Below are positions 52,123 to 61,469 of a stretch of DNA of 64,000 nt, piece by piece. The position numbers and the translations under genes are program-made. Each line of letters opens with the position of its first letter. The first letter of the stretch is position 1. The stretch covers positions 1-64,000 of the forward strand of contig DWYC01000049.1 of assembly GCA_019118925.1 (NCBI GenBank). Direction: 5' to 3'. Source of the DNA: Candidatus Flavonifractor intestinipullorum. GTDB lineage: Bacteria > Bacillota > Clostridia > Oscillospirales > Oscillospiraceae. Below the pieces are notes generated by a model that was not told where the DNA came from, did no database searches, and saw nothing but the letters and a program-made list of their open reading frames with translations.

Positions 52123-52857
52123 ATGCGTGTGAGTGTGGTTGGACTGGGCCCCGGCGCGGGACAGGATCTGACGGGCCGGGCGGCGGCCGCCCTGGAGGAA
52201 TGCGACCTGATTGTGGGTTATACCGCCTATGTGGCCCTGCTGGAGGGCCGGTTCCCGGGAAAAGAGCGCCGTTCCACCGGGATGCGGCGGGAGGTGGACC
52301 GCTGCCGCATGGCGGTGGAGGAGGCGGTCCGGGGCCGGGACGTGGCCCTGGTGTGTTCGGGGGACTCGGGGGTGTACGGTATGGCCGCGCTGGTCTACGA
52401 GGTCTCCCGGGACTACCCCCCCATTGAGATCGAGGTCATCCCCGGCATCACTGCCGCCTGCGGCGGGGCCGCCGTGCTGGGCGCGCCCCTGACCCACGAC
52501 TTTGCGGTGGTCTCCCTGTCCGACCTGATGACCCCCTGGGCGGCCATCGAGACCCGGTTGGAGCTGGCGGCCCGGGCGGATTTTGTCCTCTGCCTCTATA
52601 ATCCGGCCAGCCGCGGCCGGCCCGACCATCTGAAGCGGGCCTGCGACATCCTCCTGCGGGAGAAATCCCCCGAGACCGTCTGCGGCTATGTCCGCAACAT
52701 CGGCCGGGCGGGGGAGGAGGCCCACACCTGCACCCTGGCCCAGCTGCGGGAGGTGGAGGCGGATATGTTCACCACCGTCTTTGTGGGCAACCGGCAGACC
52801 ACGCTCATCGGCGGGAAGATGGTGACCCCCCGGGGCTACCTCCAGCGGGGTGAGTAG
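52123..52857 (+). CDS. cbiH: Cobalt-factor III / precorrin-3B C(17)-methyltransferase CbiH (CobJ)
   Basis: Methylates C17 and drives ring contraction. 244 residues: MRVSVVGLGPGAGQDLTGRA, IVGYTAYVALLEGRFPGKER, ALVCSGDSGVYGMAALVYEV, PGITAACGGAAVLGAPLTHD and YNPASRGRPDHLKRACDILL are typical CbiH/CobJ. AAGGAGAG stands upstream of ATG. The stop codon abuts the next start. Confidence 0.95.
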   Translation: MRVSVVGLGPGAGQDLTGRAAAALEECDLIVGYTAYVALLEGRFPGKERRSTGMRREVDRCRMAVEEAVRGRDVALVCSGDSGVYGMAALVYEVSRDYPPIEIEVIPGITAACGGAAVLGAPLTHDFAVVSLSDLMTPWAAIETRLELAARADFVLCLYNPASRGRPDHLKRACDILLREKSPETVCGYVRNIGRAGEEAHTCTLAQLREVEADMFTTVFVGNRQTTLIGGKMVTPRGYLQRGE

Positions 52858-53607
52858 ATGGAAATTTTGCTCTTTGGGGGGACCGTCGAGGGCCGGACGC
52901 TGGCCCGGCGGCTGATAGAAAATGACTGCGCTGTCACTGCCTGTGTGGCCACCGAGTACGGCGCGGAGCTGGTGCCGGAGCGCCCGGGCCTGCGGGTGCG
53001 GGCCGGACGGCTGGACCGGGGGGAGATGGAGGCCCTGATGGACAGCCGCCCCTTCCGCTGGGTGGTGGACGCCACCCATCCCTATGCCGCGCAGGCCACC
53101 GAAAACATCCGCGCCGCGGCCCGGGCGGCGGGGCTCCCCTATCTGCGCCTGCTGCGCCGGGCCGGACGGGAGGAGGACTGTGAGAGAGTCCGGGACCTGG
53201 AGCAGGCCGCCCGGCGCCTGGCGGACCGGTCGGGGAACATACTCCTCACCACCGGCAGCAAGGAGCTGGCCCCCTTTGCGGCGCCGGGTCTGGTGGAGCG
53301 GTGCTATCCCCGGGTGCTCCCCAGCGTGGAGGCGGTGGGCAAGTGCCGGGAACTGGGCTTCCCTCCGGGCCACATCATCGCCATGCAGGGGCCCTTTTCC
53401 CGGGCCCTTAACGAGGCGCTCATCGATCAGTTTGCCATCCGCACCCTGGTGACCAAAGACTCGGGGGATGCGGGGGGCTTCCAGGCCAAGGCGGCGGCCG
53501 CCCGGGCCACGGGCTGCGCCCTGCTGGTGGTGGAGCGGCCTCTGGAGGAGACGGGGCTGACGATGGAGGAGATTGAACAGATTGTGTTGAAGGAGGCGCG
53601 GGGATGA
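52858..53607 (+). CDS. cbiJ: Cobalt-precorrin-6A reductase CbiJ (CobK)
   Basis: NAD(P)H-dependent reduction of the macrocycle. 249 residues: ILLFGGTVEGRTLARRLIEN, VDATHPYAAQATENIRAAAR, LPYLRLLRR, ITTGSKEL-like LLTTGSKELAPF and TLVTKDSGDAGGFQAKAAAA. Starts immediately after the cbiH stop (TAGATG) and overlaps cbiET by four bases. Confidence 0.94.
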   Translation: MEILLFGGTVEGRTLARRLIENDCAVTACVATEYGAELVPERPGLRVRAGRLDRGEMEALMDSRPFRWVVDATHPYAAQATENIRAAARAAGLPYLRLLRRAGREEDCERVRDLEQAARRLADRSGNILLTTGSKELAPFAAPGLVERCYPRVLPSVEAVGKCRELGFPPGHIIAMQGPFSRALNEALIDQFAIRTLVTKDSGDAGGFQAKAAAARATGCALLVVERPLEETGLTMEEIEQIVLKEARG

Positions 53608-54800
53608 AAGTGTATCTCATCGGCGTGGGTCTGGGCAATCCGGACACGCTGACGGCCCAGGCGCTCCGGGCCATTGAGGAGAGCGCGGTGCTCATCGGGG
53701 CGCCCCGGCTGCTGGAGCCCTGGGCGGGCAGGCGGACGCTCCCCCTGGTCCGCCCGGCGGAAATCGCCGCCGCTCTGGCGGCGGAACGGGGACCGGCGGC
53801 GGTGCTTTTCTCGGGGGATACCGGATTTTACAGCGGCGCCAAGGGCCTCCGGCCCCTGCTGGAGGGGTGCGAGGTGGAGACCATTCCGGGCATCTCCTCC
53901 CTGTCCTACTTCTGCGCCCGGCTCAACACCGTCTGGCAGGACGTCTATGTGGTCAGCGCCCACGGCCGGTCCCACAACGCCGTGGGGGAGATTCAGCGCC
54001 GCCGGCGCACCTTTGTCCTCACCGGGGGAGAGACCCGTGCGGGAGATCTGTGCGCCCAGCTCTGCCGGCGGGGGCTGGGGGGCGTAAAGGTCTGGGTGGG
54101 GGAGCGGCTCTCCTACCCGGAGGAGCGCATAGTCTCGGGCACGGCGGAGGAGCTGGCCGGGACCGAGTTTGACGGCCTGGCGGTGATGCTGGCCGAAAAT
54201 CCCGCCCCGGTGGAGCGCCCCTGGAACGCGCCAGGCCTGCCCGACGGGGCGTTCCGGCGGGGGAAAGCCCCCATGACCAAGGAGGAGGTCCGCACCCTGG
54301 TCCTCGCCAAGCTCCGGCCCGAGGCGGACAGCGTGATCTGGGACGTGGGGGCGGGCACCGGTTCGGTATCGGTGGAGTGCGCTCTGGCCGCCCCGGCGGG
54401 GGTGGTCTACGCGGTGGAGCGCGACCCCGACGCCCTCGCCCTTCTGGAGGCCAACGCCGCCGCTCTGGGCTGCCCCAACGTGATCCCCGTCCCCGGGGAG
54501 GCCCCGGAGGCGCTCGCCCAGCTCCCCGCGCCCGACCGGGTGTTTGTGGGGGGCAGCGGCGGCGCGCTGGAGGCCGTTCTCCGCACAGCCGTGGAGAAAA
54601 ACCCCAACGTCCGCGTGGTGATCACCGCCGTGACGCTGGAGACCCTCTCCGCCGGGGCGGAGAGCCTGGAGCGCCTGGACTTTGTGGACGTGGAGCTGCT
54701 CCAGGCGGCGGTGACCCGGACCCGGAAGGTGGGGCGCTACCATATGATGGAGGCGCAAAACCCGGTCTGGCTCCTCAGCGGCACGGGGGGAGAGGGATGA
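53604..54800 (+). CDS. cbiET: Cobalt-precorrin-6B/7 C5,C15-methyltransferase and C12-decarboxylase, CbiE-CbiT fusion
   Basis: 398 residues. About 1-200 is CbiE, a tetrapyrrole methylase (VYLIGVGLGNPDTLTAQALR, FSGDTGFYSGAKGLRPLLEG, IPGISSLSYFCARL). About 210-398 is CbiT, a Rossmann methyltransferase that also decarboxylates (RGKAPMTKEEVRTLVLAKLR, IWDVGAGTGSVSVECALAAP, DRVFVGGSGGALEAVL). Fused like CobL, whereas many cbi operons have separate genes. ATGA overlaps on both sides. Confidence 0.95.
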   Translation: MKVYLIGVGLGNPDTLTAQALRAIEESAVLIGAPRLLEPWAGRRTLPLVRPAEIAAALAAERGPAAVLFSGDTGFYSGAKGLRPLLEGCEVETIPGISSLSYFCARLNTVWQDVYVVSAHGRSHNAVGEIQRRRRTFVLTGGETRAGDLCAQLCRRGLGGVKVWVGERLSYPEERIVSGTAEELAGTEFDGLAVMLAENPAPVERPWNAPGLPDGAFRRGKAPMTKEEVRTLVLAKLRPEADSVIWDVGAGTGSVSVECALAAPAGVVYAVERDPDALALLEANAAALGCPNVIPVPGEAPEALAQLPAPDRVFVGGSGGALEAVLRTAVEKNPNVRVVITAVTLETLSAGAESLERLDFVDVELLQAAVTRTRKVGRYHMMEAQNPVWLLSGTGGEG

Positions 54801-56188
54801 GGGCCCCCCGCCTGCTGCTCTCCGCCCCGGCCAGCGGCTGCGGCAAGACCACCGTCACCTGCGCCCTGCTTCAGGCCCTGGCGGACCGGGGGGCGGACCC
54901 GGTGTCCTTCAAGTCGGGCCCCGATTACATCGACCCCATGTTTCACACCGCCGTGATGGGGGTGCCCGCCCGGAATCTGGACCTCTTCCTTATGGGGGAG
55001 GGGGCGGTGCGCCGGGCGCTGGCGGCGGGCTGCGCCGGACACGGCGTGGCCGTTCTGGAGGGGGCCATGGGCTATTATGACGGCGTGGCCCTCTCCAGCC
55101 GGGCCAGCGCCTGGGATCTGGCCCGCCGGACGGGGACGCCGGCGGTGCTGGTGGTGGACGGCCGGGGGGCGGCCCGCTCGCTGGCGGCGGTGGTAAAGGG
55201 CTTCCAGACTCTGGAGCGCGCTTCCATGCTCCGGGGGGTGATCTTCAACCGGGTCTCGCCCATGCTCTACCCCCGCCTGAAGGACTGCGTGGAGGCGGAG
55301 ACCGGCCTGAAGGTCTGCGGATTCCTGCCCAACCTGCCCGGCTGTACGCTGGAGAGCCGCCATCTGGGTCTGGTGACGGCGGCGGAGGTGGCGAATTTAA
55401 GGGAGACCCTGGCCACTCTGGCCCGGGCGGCGGCGGAGTACCTGGATCTGGAGGGACTGCTGGCTCTGGCGGAGGGGGCGGAGGACCTGCCCGAGCCGGA
55501 GGAGCGCCGGGCGCTGGATCTACCTGTCCGGCCCCGGATCGGGGTGGCCCGGGACAGGGCCTTCTGCTTTTACTACGCCGACGCCCTCGCCCTTCTGGAG
55601 GAACTGGGGGCGGAGCTGGTGGAATTTTCTCCGCTCTCGGCGGAGCGCCTGCCCCCGGGCTGCGCGGGGCTCTACCTGGGGGGCGGCTACCCGGAACTGT
55701 ATGCCCGGGAACTGGCCCGAAACGGGGCCATGTGCCGGGCCGTGCGGGAGGCGGTCTTGGGCGGGATGCCCACCGTGGCCGAGTGCGGCGGATTTCTCTA
55801 CCTGCACCGGACGCTGGCCGACGGGGAGGGAGAGGAGCACCCCCTGGCGGACGTGATTCCCGCCCGGGCCTGGAACGGCGGGAAGCTGCGGCGCTTCGGC
55901 TATGTGACGCTCACCGCCCAAAAAGAGGGCCTCCTCTGCGGGGCGGGGGAATCTCTCCCGGCCCACGAGTTCCACTACTGGGAGAGCGGGGCCCCCGGCG
56001 GGGACTTTTACGCCCAAAAGCCCCAGAGCAGCCGGAGCTGGACCTGTGCCTGGCACATGGATACCCTCTACGCGGGCTTTCCCCACGTGCATTTTTGCGG
56101 CTGTCCGGACGCGGCGGCGCGGTTTGTGTCGGCCTGCGCCCGGTATGCCGGAGAAAAAAGGAGTGAATACCATGGAATGTTTGCATGA
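54797..56188 (+). CDS. cbiA: Cobyrinate a,c-diamide synthase CbiA
   Basis: ATP- and glutamine-dependent amidation of side chains a and c. 463 residues: P-loop ATPase domain (LLLSAPASGCGKTTVTCALL, SFKSGPDYIDPMFH, LEGAMGYYDGV) and class I glutamine amidotransferase-like domain (YLGGGYPELYARELARNGAM, VAECGGFLYLHRTLA with the nucleophile Cys). HFCGCPDAAARFV near the end. Overlaps cbiT end and cobT start, so fully embedded in the operon. Confidence 0.95.
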   Translation: MRAPRLLLSAPASGCGKTTVTCALLQALADRGADPVSFKSGPDYIDPMFHTAVMGVPARNLDLFLMGEGAVRRALAAGCAGHGVAVLEGAMGYYDGVALSSRASAWDLARRTGTPAVLVVDGRGAARSLAAVVKGFQTLERASMLRGVIFNRVSPMLYPRLKDCVEAETGLKVCGFLPNLPGCTLESRHLGLVTAAEVANLRETLATLARAAAEYLDLEGLLALAEGAEDLPEPEERRALDLPVRPRIGVARDRAFCFYYADALALLEELGAELVEFSPLSAERLPPGCAGLYLGGGYPELYARELARNGAMCRAVREAVLGGMPTVAECGGFLYLHRTLADGEGEEHPLADVIPARAWNGGKLRRFGYVTLTAQKEGLLCGAGESLPAHEFHYWESGAPGGDFYAQKPQSSRSWTCAWHMDTLYAGFPHVHFCGCPDAAARFVSACARYAGEKRSEYHGMFA

Positions 56189-57233
56189 GACCCTGGCTCA
56201 GATTGTCCCCGCCGACCCGGCGGCGGCCCAGCGGGCCCGGAAGCGGTGGGACTCCATCGCCAAACCCCTGCACAGCCTGGGCCTGCTGGAGGACGCGGTG
56301 GTCCGGATTGCGGCCATGACGGGCAGCCCCAATGTGGAGCTGAAGCCCCGGGCCATCGTGGCCATGTGCGCCGACCACGGCGTGGTGGCCGAGGGCGTCA
56401 CCCAGACCGGACAGGAGGTCACCGCCATCGTCACCGAGAACATGTCCAGGGGGGACACCAGCGTATGCTGCATGGCCCGGGTGGCCGGGGCGGAGCTGGT
56501 GCCGGTGGACATCGGGGTGGCCCGCCCGGTGACGGGGGAGCGTATTTTACAGCGGAACCTCATGCGGGGGACCCGCAATATGACCCAGGGACCGGCCATG
56601 GACCGGGAGACCTGCGTCCAAGCTATTGAGACGGGCGTCGACGTGGCCCGGAGCCTGTGCCGGTCGGGGGTGCGCCTGCTGGGCACCGGAGAGATGGGCA
56701 TCGGCAACACCACCGCCTCCTCGGCGGTCACGTCGGTGCTGCTGGGAGTGGAGCCGGAGCGGGTCACCGGCCGGGGAGCGGGCCTGTCGACCGAGGGCCT
56801 GAACCGGAAGGTAACGGCCATCCGCGCCGCGCTGGAGCGCAACCGGCCCGACCCCACCGACCCGGTGGACGTGCTCGCCAAGGTGGGCGGACTGGACCTG
56901 GCGGGGCTGACGGGCGTGTTTTTGGGGGGCGCGGCGTGCCGGACGCCGGTGCTGGTGGACGGATTCATCTCGGCCGCGGCGGCCCTGTGCGCGGTGCGCC
57001 TGTGCCCGGCGGCGGGGGATTACCTCCTCGCCAGCCACGTCTCGGCCGAACCGGCCGGGCAGATGCTGCTGGACGCCCTGGGCCTGACGCCCTTCCTGCG
57101 GGCCGGCATGTGCCTGGGGGAGGGGACCGGCGCGGCGGCGGTGATGCCCCTGCTGGACATGGCTCTGGCGGTCTACGACGGGATGGCCACCTTTGAGGAC
57201 ATCCAGGTGGAGGCCTATCAGCCCCTGACATGA
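56172..57233 (+). CDS. cobT: Nicotinate-nucleotide--dimethylbenzimidazole phosphoribosyltransferase CobT
   Basis: Activates the lower-ligand base for nucleotide-loop assembly. 353 residues: DSIAKPLHSLGLLEDAVVRI, AMCADHGVVAEGVTQTGQEV, LLGTGEMGIGNTTASSAVTS, GVFLGGAACRTPVLVDGFIS and SHVSAEPAGQMLLDALGLTP with catalytic Glu near EGTGAAAVMPLLDMAL. AAAAGGAG precedes the ATG inside cbiA. Presence indicates that the organism makes a benzimidazole- or other base-type cobamide. Confidence 0.96.
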   Translation: MECLHETLAQIVPADPAAAQRARKRWDSIAKPLHSLGLLEDAVVRIAAMTGSPNVELKPRAIVAMCADHGVVAEGVTQTGQEVTAIVTENMSRGDTSVCCMARVAGAELVPVDIGVARPVTGERILQRNLMRGTRNMTQGPAMDRETCVQAIETGVDVARSLCRSGVRLLGTGEMGIGNTTASSAVTSVLLGVEPERVTGRGAGLSTEGLNRKVTAIRAALERNRPDPTDPVDVLAKVGGLDLAGLTGVFLGGAACRTPVLVDGFISAAAALCAVRLCPAAGDYLLASHVSAEPAGQMLLDALGLTPFLRAGMCLGEGTGAAAVMPLLDMALAVYDGMATFEDIQVEAYQPLT

Positions 57234-58216
57234 TAGAACTGTTTTATACATCCAATCTGGCGGCTCTGCTGCTGGGCTTCTGCCTGGACCTGCTGCTGGG
57301 GGACCCCCAATGGGCGCCCCATCCGGTGCGGGCTATGGGCGCGCTGATCGCACGGCTGGAGCCCCCTCTGCGGCGGCTCTTTCCCAAATCGTCCGGTGGA
57401 GAGCTGGGGGCCGGGACCGCCCTGGTGATTCTGGTCATTGGGCTCTCGGTGGGGGCGGCGTGGCTGGCGCTGGCCCTGTGCGGGGCGATCCATCCGCTGC
57501 TGGCGTTCGCCATGAAGGTCCTGCTGTGCTATCAATTTCTGGCCGCCAAGTCCCTGCGGGATGAGAGTATGAAGGTCTACGCCGCCCTGAAGGCGGGGGA
57601 CCTGGCCGGGGCCCGGAAGGCGGTATCCATGATCGTGGGCCGGGACACGGACGCGCTGGACGAGACGGGGGTAGCCAAAGCGGCGGTAGAGACGGTGGCG
57701 GAGAACGCCTCCGACGGCGTGATCGCCCCGCTGTTCTATCTGGCCCTGGGGGGCCCTCTGGCGGGGACGGCCTATAAGGCCATCAACACCATGGACTCCA
57801 TGGTGGGCTACAAAAACGACCGCTACCGGTTTTTCGGCCGCCCGGCGGCCCGGCTGGACGATGTGGTCAATTTCCTGCCCGCCCGGCTGGCGGGGGTACT
57901 GATGTGCCTGGCCGCCTTTCTGACAGGCTTTGACGGCCGGGGCGCCTGGCGCATCTTCCGGCGGGACCGGAAAAAGCACAGCTCCCCCAACTCCGCCCAC
58001 ACGGAGGCGGCCTGTGCGGGAGCCCTGCGGGTGGAGCTGGCGGGCCCCAGCTTCTATTTCGGCAGACGGGTGGAAAAACCCACTCTGGGCGAGCCCATTC
58101 ACCCGGTGGAACCTCTGGACATCGTGCGCTCCAACCGCCTGATGTACGGCGCGGCCTTTCTGGCCCTGCTCTTCTTCTGCGGGCTGCCCCTGATGATTCT
58201 GCTCTTTCCGTTTTAA
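57230..58216 (+). CDS. cbiB: Adenosylcobinamide-phosphate synthase CbiB
   Basis: Membrane enzyme attaching the aminopropanol (phosphate) arm to cobyric acid. 328 residues, with about six helices. Signatures: LLGFCLDLLLGDPQWAPHPV, RDTDALDETGVAKAAVETVA, ENASDGVIAPLFYLALGGPL, YKAINTMDSMVGYKNDRYRF and HTEAACAGALRVELAGPSFY. ATGA overlap with cobT. Confidence 0.95.
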   Translation: MIELFYTSNLAALLLGFCLDLLLGDPQWAPHPVRAMGALIARLEPPLRRLFPKSSGGELGAGTALVILVIGLSVGAAWLALALCGAIHPLLAFAMKVLLCYQFLAAKSLRDESMKVYAALKAGDLAGARKAVSMIVGRDTDALDETGVAKAAVETVAENASDGVIAPLFYLALGGPLAGTAYKAINTMDSMVGYKNDRYRFFGRPAARLDDVVNFLPARLAGVLMCLAAFLTGFDGRGAWRIFRRDRKKHSSPNSAHTEAACAGALRVELAGPSFYFGRRVEKPTLGEPIHPVEPLDIVRSNRLMYGAAFLALLFFCGLPLMILLFPF

Positions 58217-58237
58217 CCCTACAAAGGAGGAATGGCC

Positions 58238-59284
58238 ATGCCAAGCTATACCCACGGCGGCGACATCTACGGACTGGCGGGTCCGGTGCTGGACTTCTCC
58301 GCCAATCAGAACCCGCTGGGGATGCCGCCCGCCGTAGTGGAGGCCGCCCGCCGGGCGGTGGAGGAAGCCGGGCGCTATCCGGACAGCCTGTGCCGGGACC
58401 TGCGCCGGGCCATCGGGGCGCGGGACGGCGTGCCGCCGGAGTGGGTCTGCTGCGGCAACGGCGCGGCCGACGTGCTCTTCCGTCTGGTCCTGGCTCTGGG
58501 GCCCCGGCGGGCCCTGGTGACCGCCCCCACGTTTTCCGAGTATGAGAGCGCAGTGACGGCGGCGGGGGGGACGGTGCTCCGCCACCCGCTGGAGGCGGAG
58601 CGGGCGTTTGACGTGGAGCGCTCCATCCTGGAGGCCATCGACGGGCGGGTGGACCTGGTCTTTCTCTGCAACCCCAACAACCCCACCGGCCGCGCCATCC
58701 CCGGGGAGGTGCTGGAGGAGATCCTCCTCCTGTGCCGGGAGCAGGAGATCTGCCTAGTGGTGGACGAGTGTTTTCTGCGCCTGTGCGACGGGGGAGGGGA
58801 GGGCCTGGCCCCCCGGCTGCGGGAATTTCCCAACCTGTTCCTCCTGCGGGCCTTTACCAAGAGCCACGCCATCCCCGGCCTGCGCCTGGGCTACGGCCTG
58901 ACGGCCGATCCGGACCTGCCCGGGGCGCTCTACCGCGCGGGCCAGCCCTGGAGCGTGTCCAACGTGGCCCAGGCGGCGGGGATTGCGGCCTGCGCCTGTC
59001 CCGAGTGGCCCGAGCGGGCCATGGAGGTCATCCGCCCGGAGCGGCGGCGGCTCACCCAGACCCTCCGGGCGCGGGGAGCCCGGGTGTGGGAGAGCGCGGC
59101 CAACTACCTGCTCTTTCAGCTCCCCGGCGTCACCGGCCTGAAAGAGCGGCTGCTGCGGCGGGGCGTCCTCATCCGCTCCTGCGCCAATTACCCCGGCCTG
59201 GGGCCGGATTTTTACCGGATTGCCGTCCGCCTGCCCGAGGAGAACGACCGGCTTTTGGCGGCGCTGAGGGAGGAATGGAACTGA
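58238..59284 (+). CDS. cobD: Threonine-phosphate decarboxylase CobD-like aminotransferase
   Basis: PLP enzyme of the histidinol-phosphate aminotransferase fold, 348 residues; in this position it should make aminopropanol phosphate for Cbi[21 protein letters not shown] and NPLGMPP are typical of CobD. The PLP lysine is in [28 protein letters not shown] and VVDECFLRL are the other pocket motifs. ATG 58238 is better spaced from AAAGGAGG than ATG 58232. A histidine-pathway role is possible by fold but not supported by neighbours. Confidence 0.88.
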   Translation: MPSYTHGGDIYGLAGPVLDFSANQNPLGMPPAVVEAARRAVEEAGRYPDSLCRDLRRAIGARDGVPPEWVCCGNGAADVLFRLVLALGPRRALVTAPTFSEYESAVTAAGGTVLRHPLEAERAFDVERSILEAIDGRVDLVFLCNPNNPTGRAIPGEVLEEILLLCREQEICLVVDECFLRLCDGGGEGLAPRLREFPNLFLLRAFTKSHAIPGLRLGYGLTADPDLPGALYRAGQPWSVSNVAQAAGIAACACPEWPERAMEVIRPERRRLTQTLRARGARVWESAANYLLFQLPGVTGLKERLLRRGVLIRSCANYPGLGPDFYRIAVRLPEENDRLLAALREEWN

Positions 59285-60786
59285 TGGCCAAGTGCATTAT
59301 GGTCCAGGGGACCACATCCAACGCGGGGAAAAGTTTTCTCTGCGCCGCCCTGTGCCGGATTTTCAGGCAGGACGGCCTGCGGGCGGCCCCGTTCAAGTCC
59401 CAGAACATGGCCCTCAACTCCTTTATTACCGACGAGGGCCTGGAGATGGGCCGGGCCCAGGTCATGCAGGCCGAGGCGGCGGGCATCGCCCCCTCGGTGC
59501 GAATGAACCCCATCCTGCTCAAGCCCATGAGCGACGTGGGTTCCCAGGTCATTGTCAACGGCGTACCCCGGGGCAACATGGCCGCACGGGACTACTTCGC
59601 CTATAAAAAGCAGCTTGTCCCCGACATTCTGGCCGCCTATCAGAGCCTTTCGGCCGAGTACGACGTGATCGTCATCGAGGGGGCGGGCAGCCCGGCGGAG
59701 ATCAACCTCAAAGCCGGCGACATCGTGAACATGGGCCTGGCCCGGATGGTGGACGCTCCGGTGCTCCTGTGCGGCGACATCGACCGGGGGGGCGTGTTCG
59801 CCTCTCTCTACGGCACGGCGGCCCTGCTGGAGCCGGAGGAGCGCCGCCGGATCAAGGGCCTGGTGGTCAACAAATTCCGGGGGGACGTGGACATTCTGAA
59901 GCCCGGCCTTACCATGCTGGAGGAGCTCACCGGCATCCCGGTGGCGGGGGTGGTGCCCATGGTAAATGTGGACCTGGACGACGAGGACTCTCTCTCCGGC
60001 CGCCTGGGACGGCGGGACACAGTGGGCCTCATCGACCTCGCGGTGGTCCGCCTGCCCAAGCTGTCCAACTTCACCGACTTCAACCCCCTGGAGCGGCTGC
60101 CTGAGGTGTCCCTGCGGTATGTCTCCTCGCCGGAGGAGCTGGGGCGGCCCGACCTTATCCTGCTGCCCGGCACCAAGAACACATTGGGCGATCTGCGCTG
60201 GCTGCGCCAGAGCGGTCTGGAGGCGGCCATCCTCCAGCACGCCGCCCGGGGCGGCGCGGTGGCCGGGATCTGCGGGGGCTATCAGATGCTGGGCGAAGAG
60301 GTCTCCGACCCCGACGGGGTGGAGGGGGGCGGTTCCCTGGCGGGGCTGGGCCTGCTGCCCGGGCGCACCCGCTTTCAGGGGGAAAAGACCCGCACCCGGG
60401 TGGAGGGCGTCTTTGAACACGCCCAGGGGATCTTCTCCGGCCTGAATGGAACGCCCTTTGAGGGCTATGAGATCCACATGGGGGAGACTGTGCCCACGGG
60501 AGAAGCGGACCCCTGCACCCGCCTGCGGGACCTCCGGGGCGGGGAAAAGGGGGACGGCCTGGCCCGGGGCAACGTGTGGGGCAGCTATGTCCACGGCCTC
60601 TTCGACCGGGCGGAGTGCGCCGCCGCCCTGGTCAACTGCCTGCGCCGGGCCAAGGGCCTGGGGGAGCGGAGCGCAGTACTGGACTGGACGGATTACAAAG
60701 AGCGGCAGTACGACGCCCTGGCCGCCGCCGTGCGGGGGGCGCTGGACATGGAGCGGATTTACCGCATTCTGAATCGGGAGGAGTAA
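59284..60786 (+). CDS. cbiP: Cobyric acid synthase CbiP (CobQ)
   Basis: Glutamine-dependent amidation of side chains b, d, e and g. 500 residues: [80 protein letters not shown], and amidotransferase [14 protein letters not shown] with Cys nucleophile and YVHGLFD with the catalytic His. TGATG overlap with cobD. Confidence 0.96.
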   Translation: MAKCIMVQGTTSNAGKSFLCAALCRIFRQDGLRAAPFKSQNMALNSFITDEGLEMGRAQVMQAEAAGIAPSVRMNPILLKPMSDVGSQVIVNGVPRGNMAARDYFAYKKQLVPDILAAYQSLSAEYDVIVIEGAGSPAEINLKAGDIVNMGLARMVDAPVLLCGDIDRGGVFASLYGTAALLEPEERRRIKGLVVNKFRGDVDILKPGLTMLEELTGIPVAGVVPMVNVDLDDEDSLSGRLGRRDTVGLIDLAVVRLPKLSNFTDFNPLERLPEVSLRYVSSPEELGRPDLILLPGTKNTLGDLRWLRQSGLEAAILQHAARGGAVAGICGGYQMLGEEVSDPDGVEGGGSLAGLGLLPGRTRFQGEKTRTRVEGVFEHAQGIFSGLNGTPFEGYEIHMGETVPTGEADPCTRLRDLRGGEKGDGLARGNVWGSYVHGLFDRAECAAALVNCLRRAKGLGERSAVLDWTDYKERQYDALAAAVRGALDMERIYRILNREE

Positions 60787-60789
60787 GCG

Positions 60790-61437
60790 ATGCGAGAGAT
60801 TCACTTACAGCGGGTGGCCCCCGCCGAAATCGAGGCCCGGAGCATGGAAATCATCACCCGGGAGCTGGGGGCGCGGACCTTCCCGCCGGAGGAGCTGCCG
60901 GTGATTCTGCGGTGTATCCACACCAGCGCCGATTTCGACTACGCCGACAACCTGGTCTTTTCCCCCGGCGCGGTGGCGCGGGGGGTAGAGGCCCTGCGGA
61001 GCGGCTGCACCATCGTCACCGACACCCAGATGGCCCGCGCCGGCATCAACAAGCGGGTGTTGGAGGGCTTCGGCGGGCAGGCGGTGTGCTTCATGTCCGA
61101 CCCGGACGTGGCCGCCCAGGCCAAAGCGCGGGGAGAGACCCGGGCCACCGTGTCCATGGAGCGGGCGGCCGCCCTTTCCGGGCCGGTGATCCTGGCCCTG
61201 GGCAACGCCCCCACCGCCCTGGTCCGGGCCTGTCAGCTCATGGAGGAAGGAAAACTCCGGCCCGAGCTGGTCATCGGCGTGCCGGTGGGCTTTGTGAACG
61301 TGGTGGAGTCCAAGGAATTGCTGCTCTCCATGGACGCGCCCCATATCGTGGCCCGGGGCCGCAAGGGGGGCAGCAACATCGCCGCCGCCATCTGCAACGC
61401 CCTGCTCTATCAGGCCTCCGGCAACCGCCGGGAGTAA
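60790..61437 (+). CDS. cbiC: Cobalt-precorrin-8 methylmutase CbiC
   Basis: Moves the C11 methyl to C12 to form cobyrinic acid. 215 residues: IEARSMEIITRELG, VILRCIHTSADFDYADNLVF with the catalytic His, IVTDTQMARAGINKRVLEGF, ALGNAPTALVRACQLME and VGVPVGFVN-type VIGVPVGFVNVVESKELLLS. GGGAGGAG precedes the ATG, inside the cbiP end. Confidence 0.95.
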   Translation: MREIHLQRVAPAEIEARSMEIITRELGARTFPPEELPVILRCIHTSADFDYADNLVFSPGAVARGVEALRSGCTIVTDTQMARAGINKRVLEGFGGQAVCFMSDPDVAAQAKARGETRATVSMERAAALSGPVILALGNAPTALVRACQLMEEGKLRPELVIGVPVGFVNVVESKELLLSMDAPHIVARGRKGGSNIAAAICNALLYQASGNRRE

Positions 61438-61469
61438 TGCGTCCCACCGGGGACAGAACGGAGGAACGT

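Noticed and set aside
58238..59284. Histidinol-phosphate aminotransferase
   Set aside because: Same fold, but the CobD-type N-terminus and position between cbiB and cbiP support threonine-phosphate decarboxylase.
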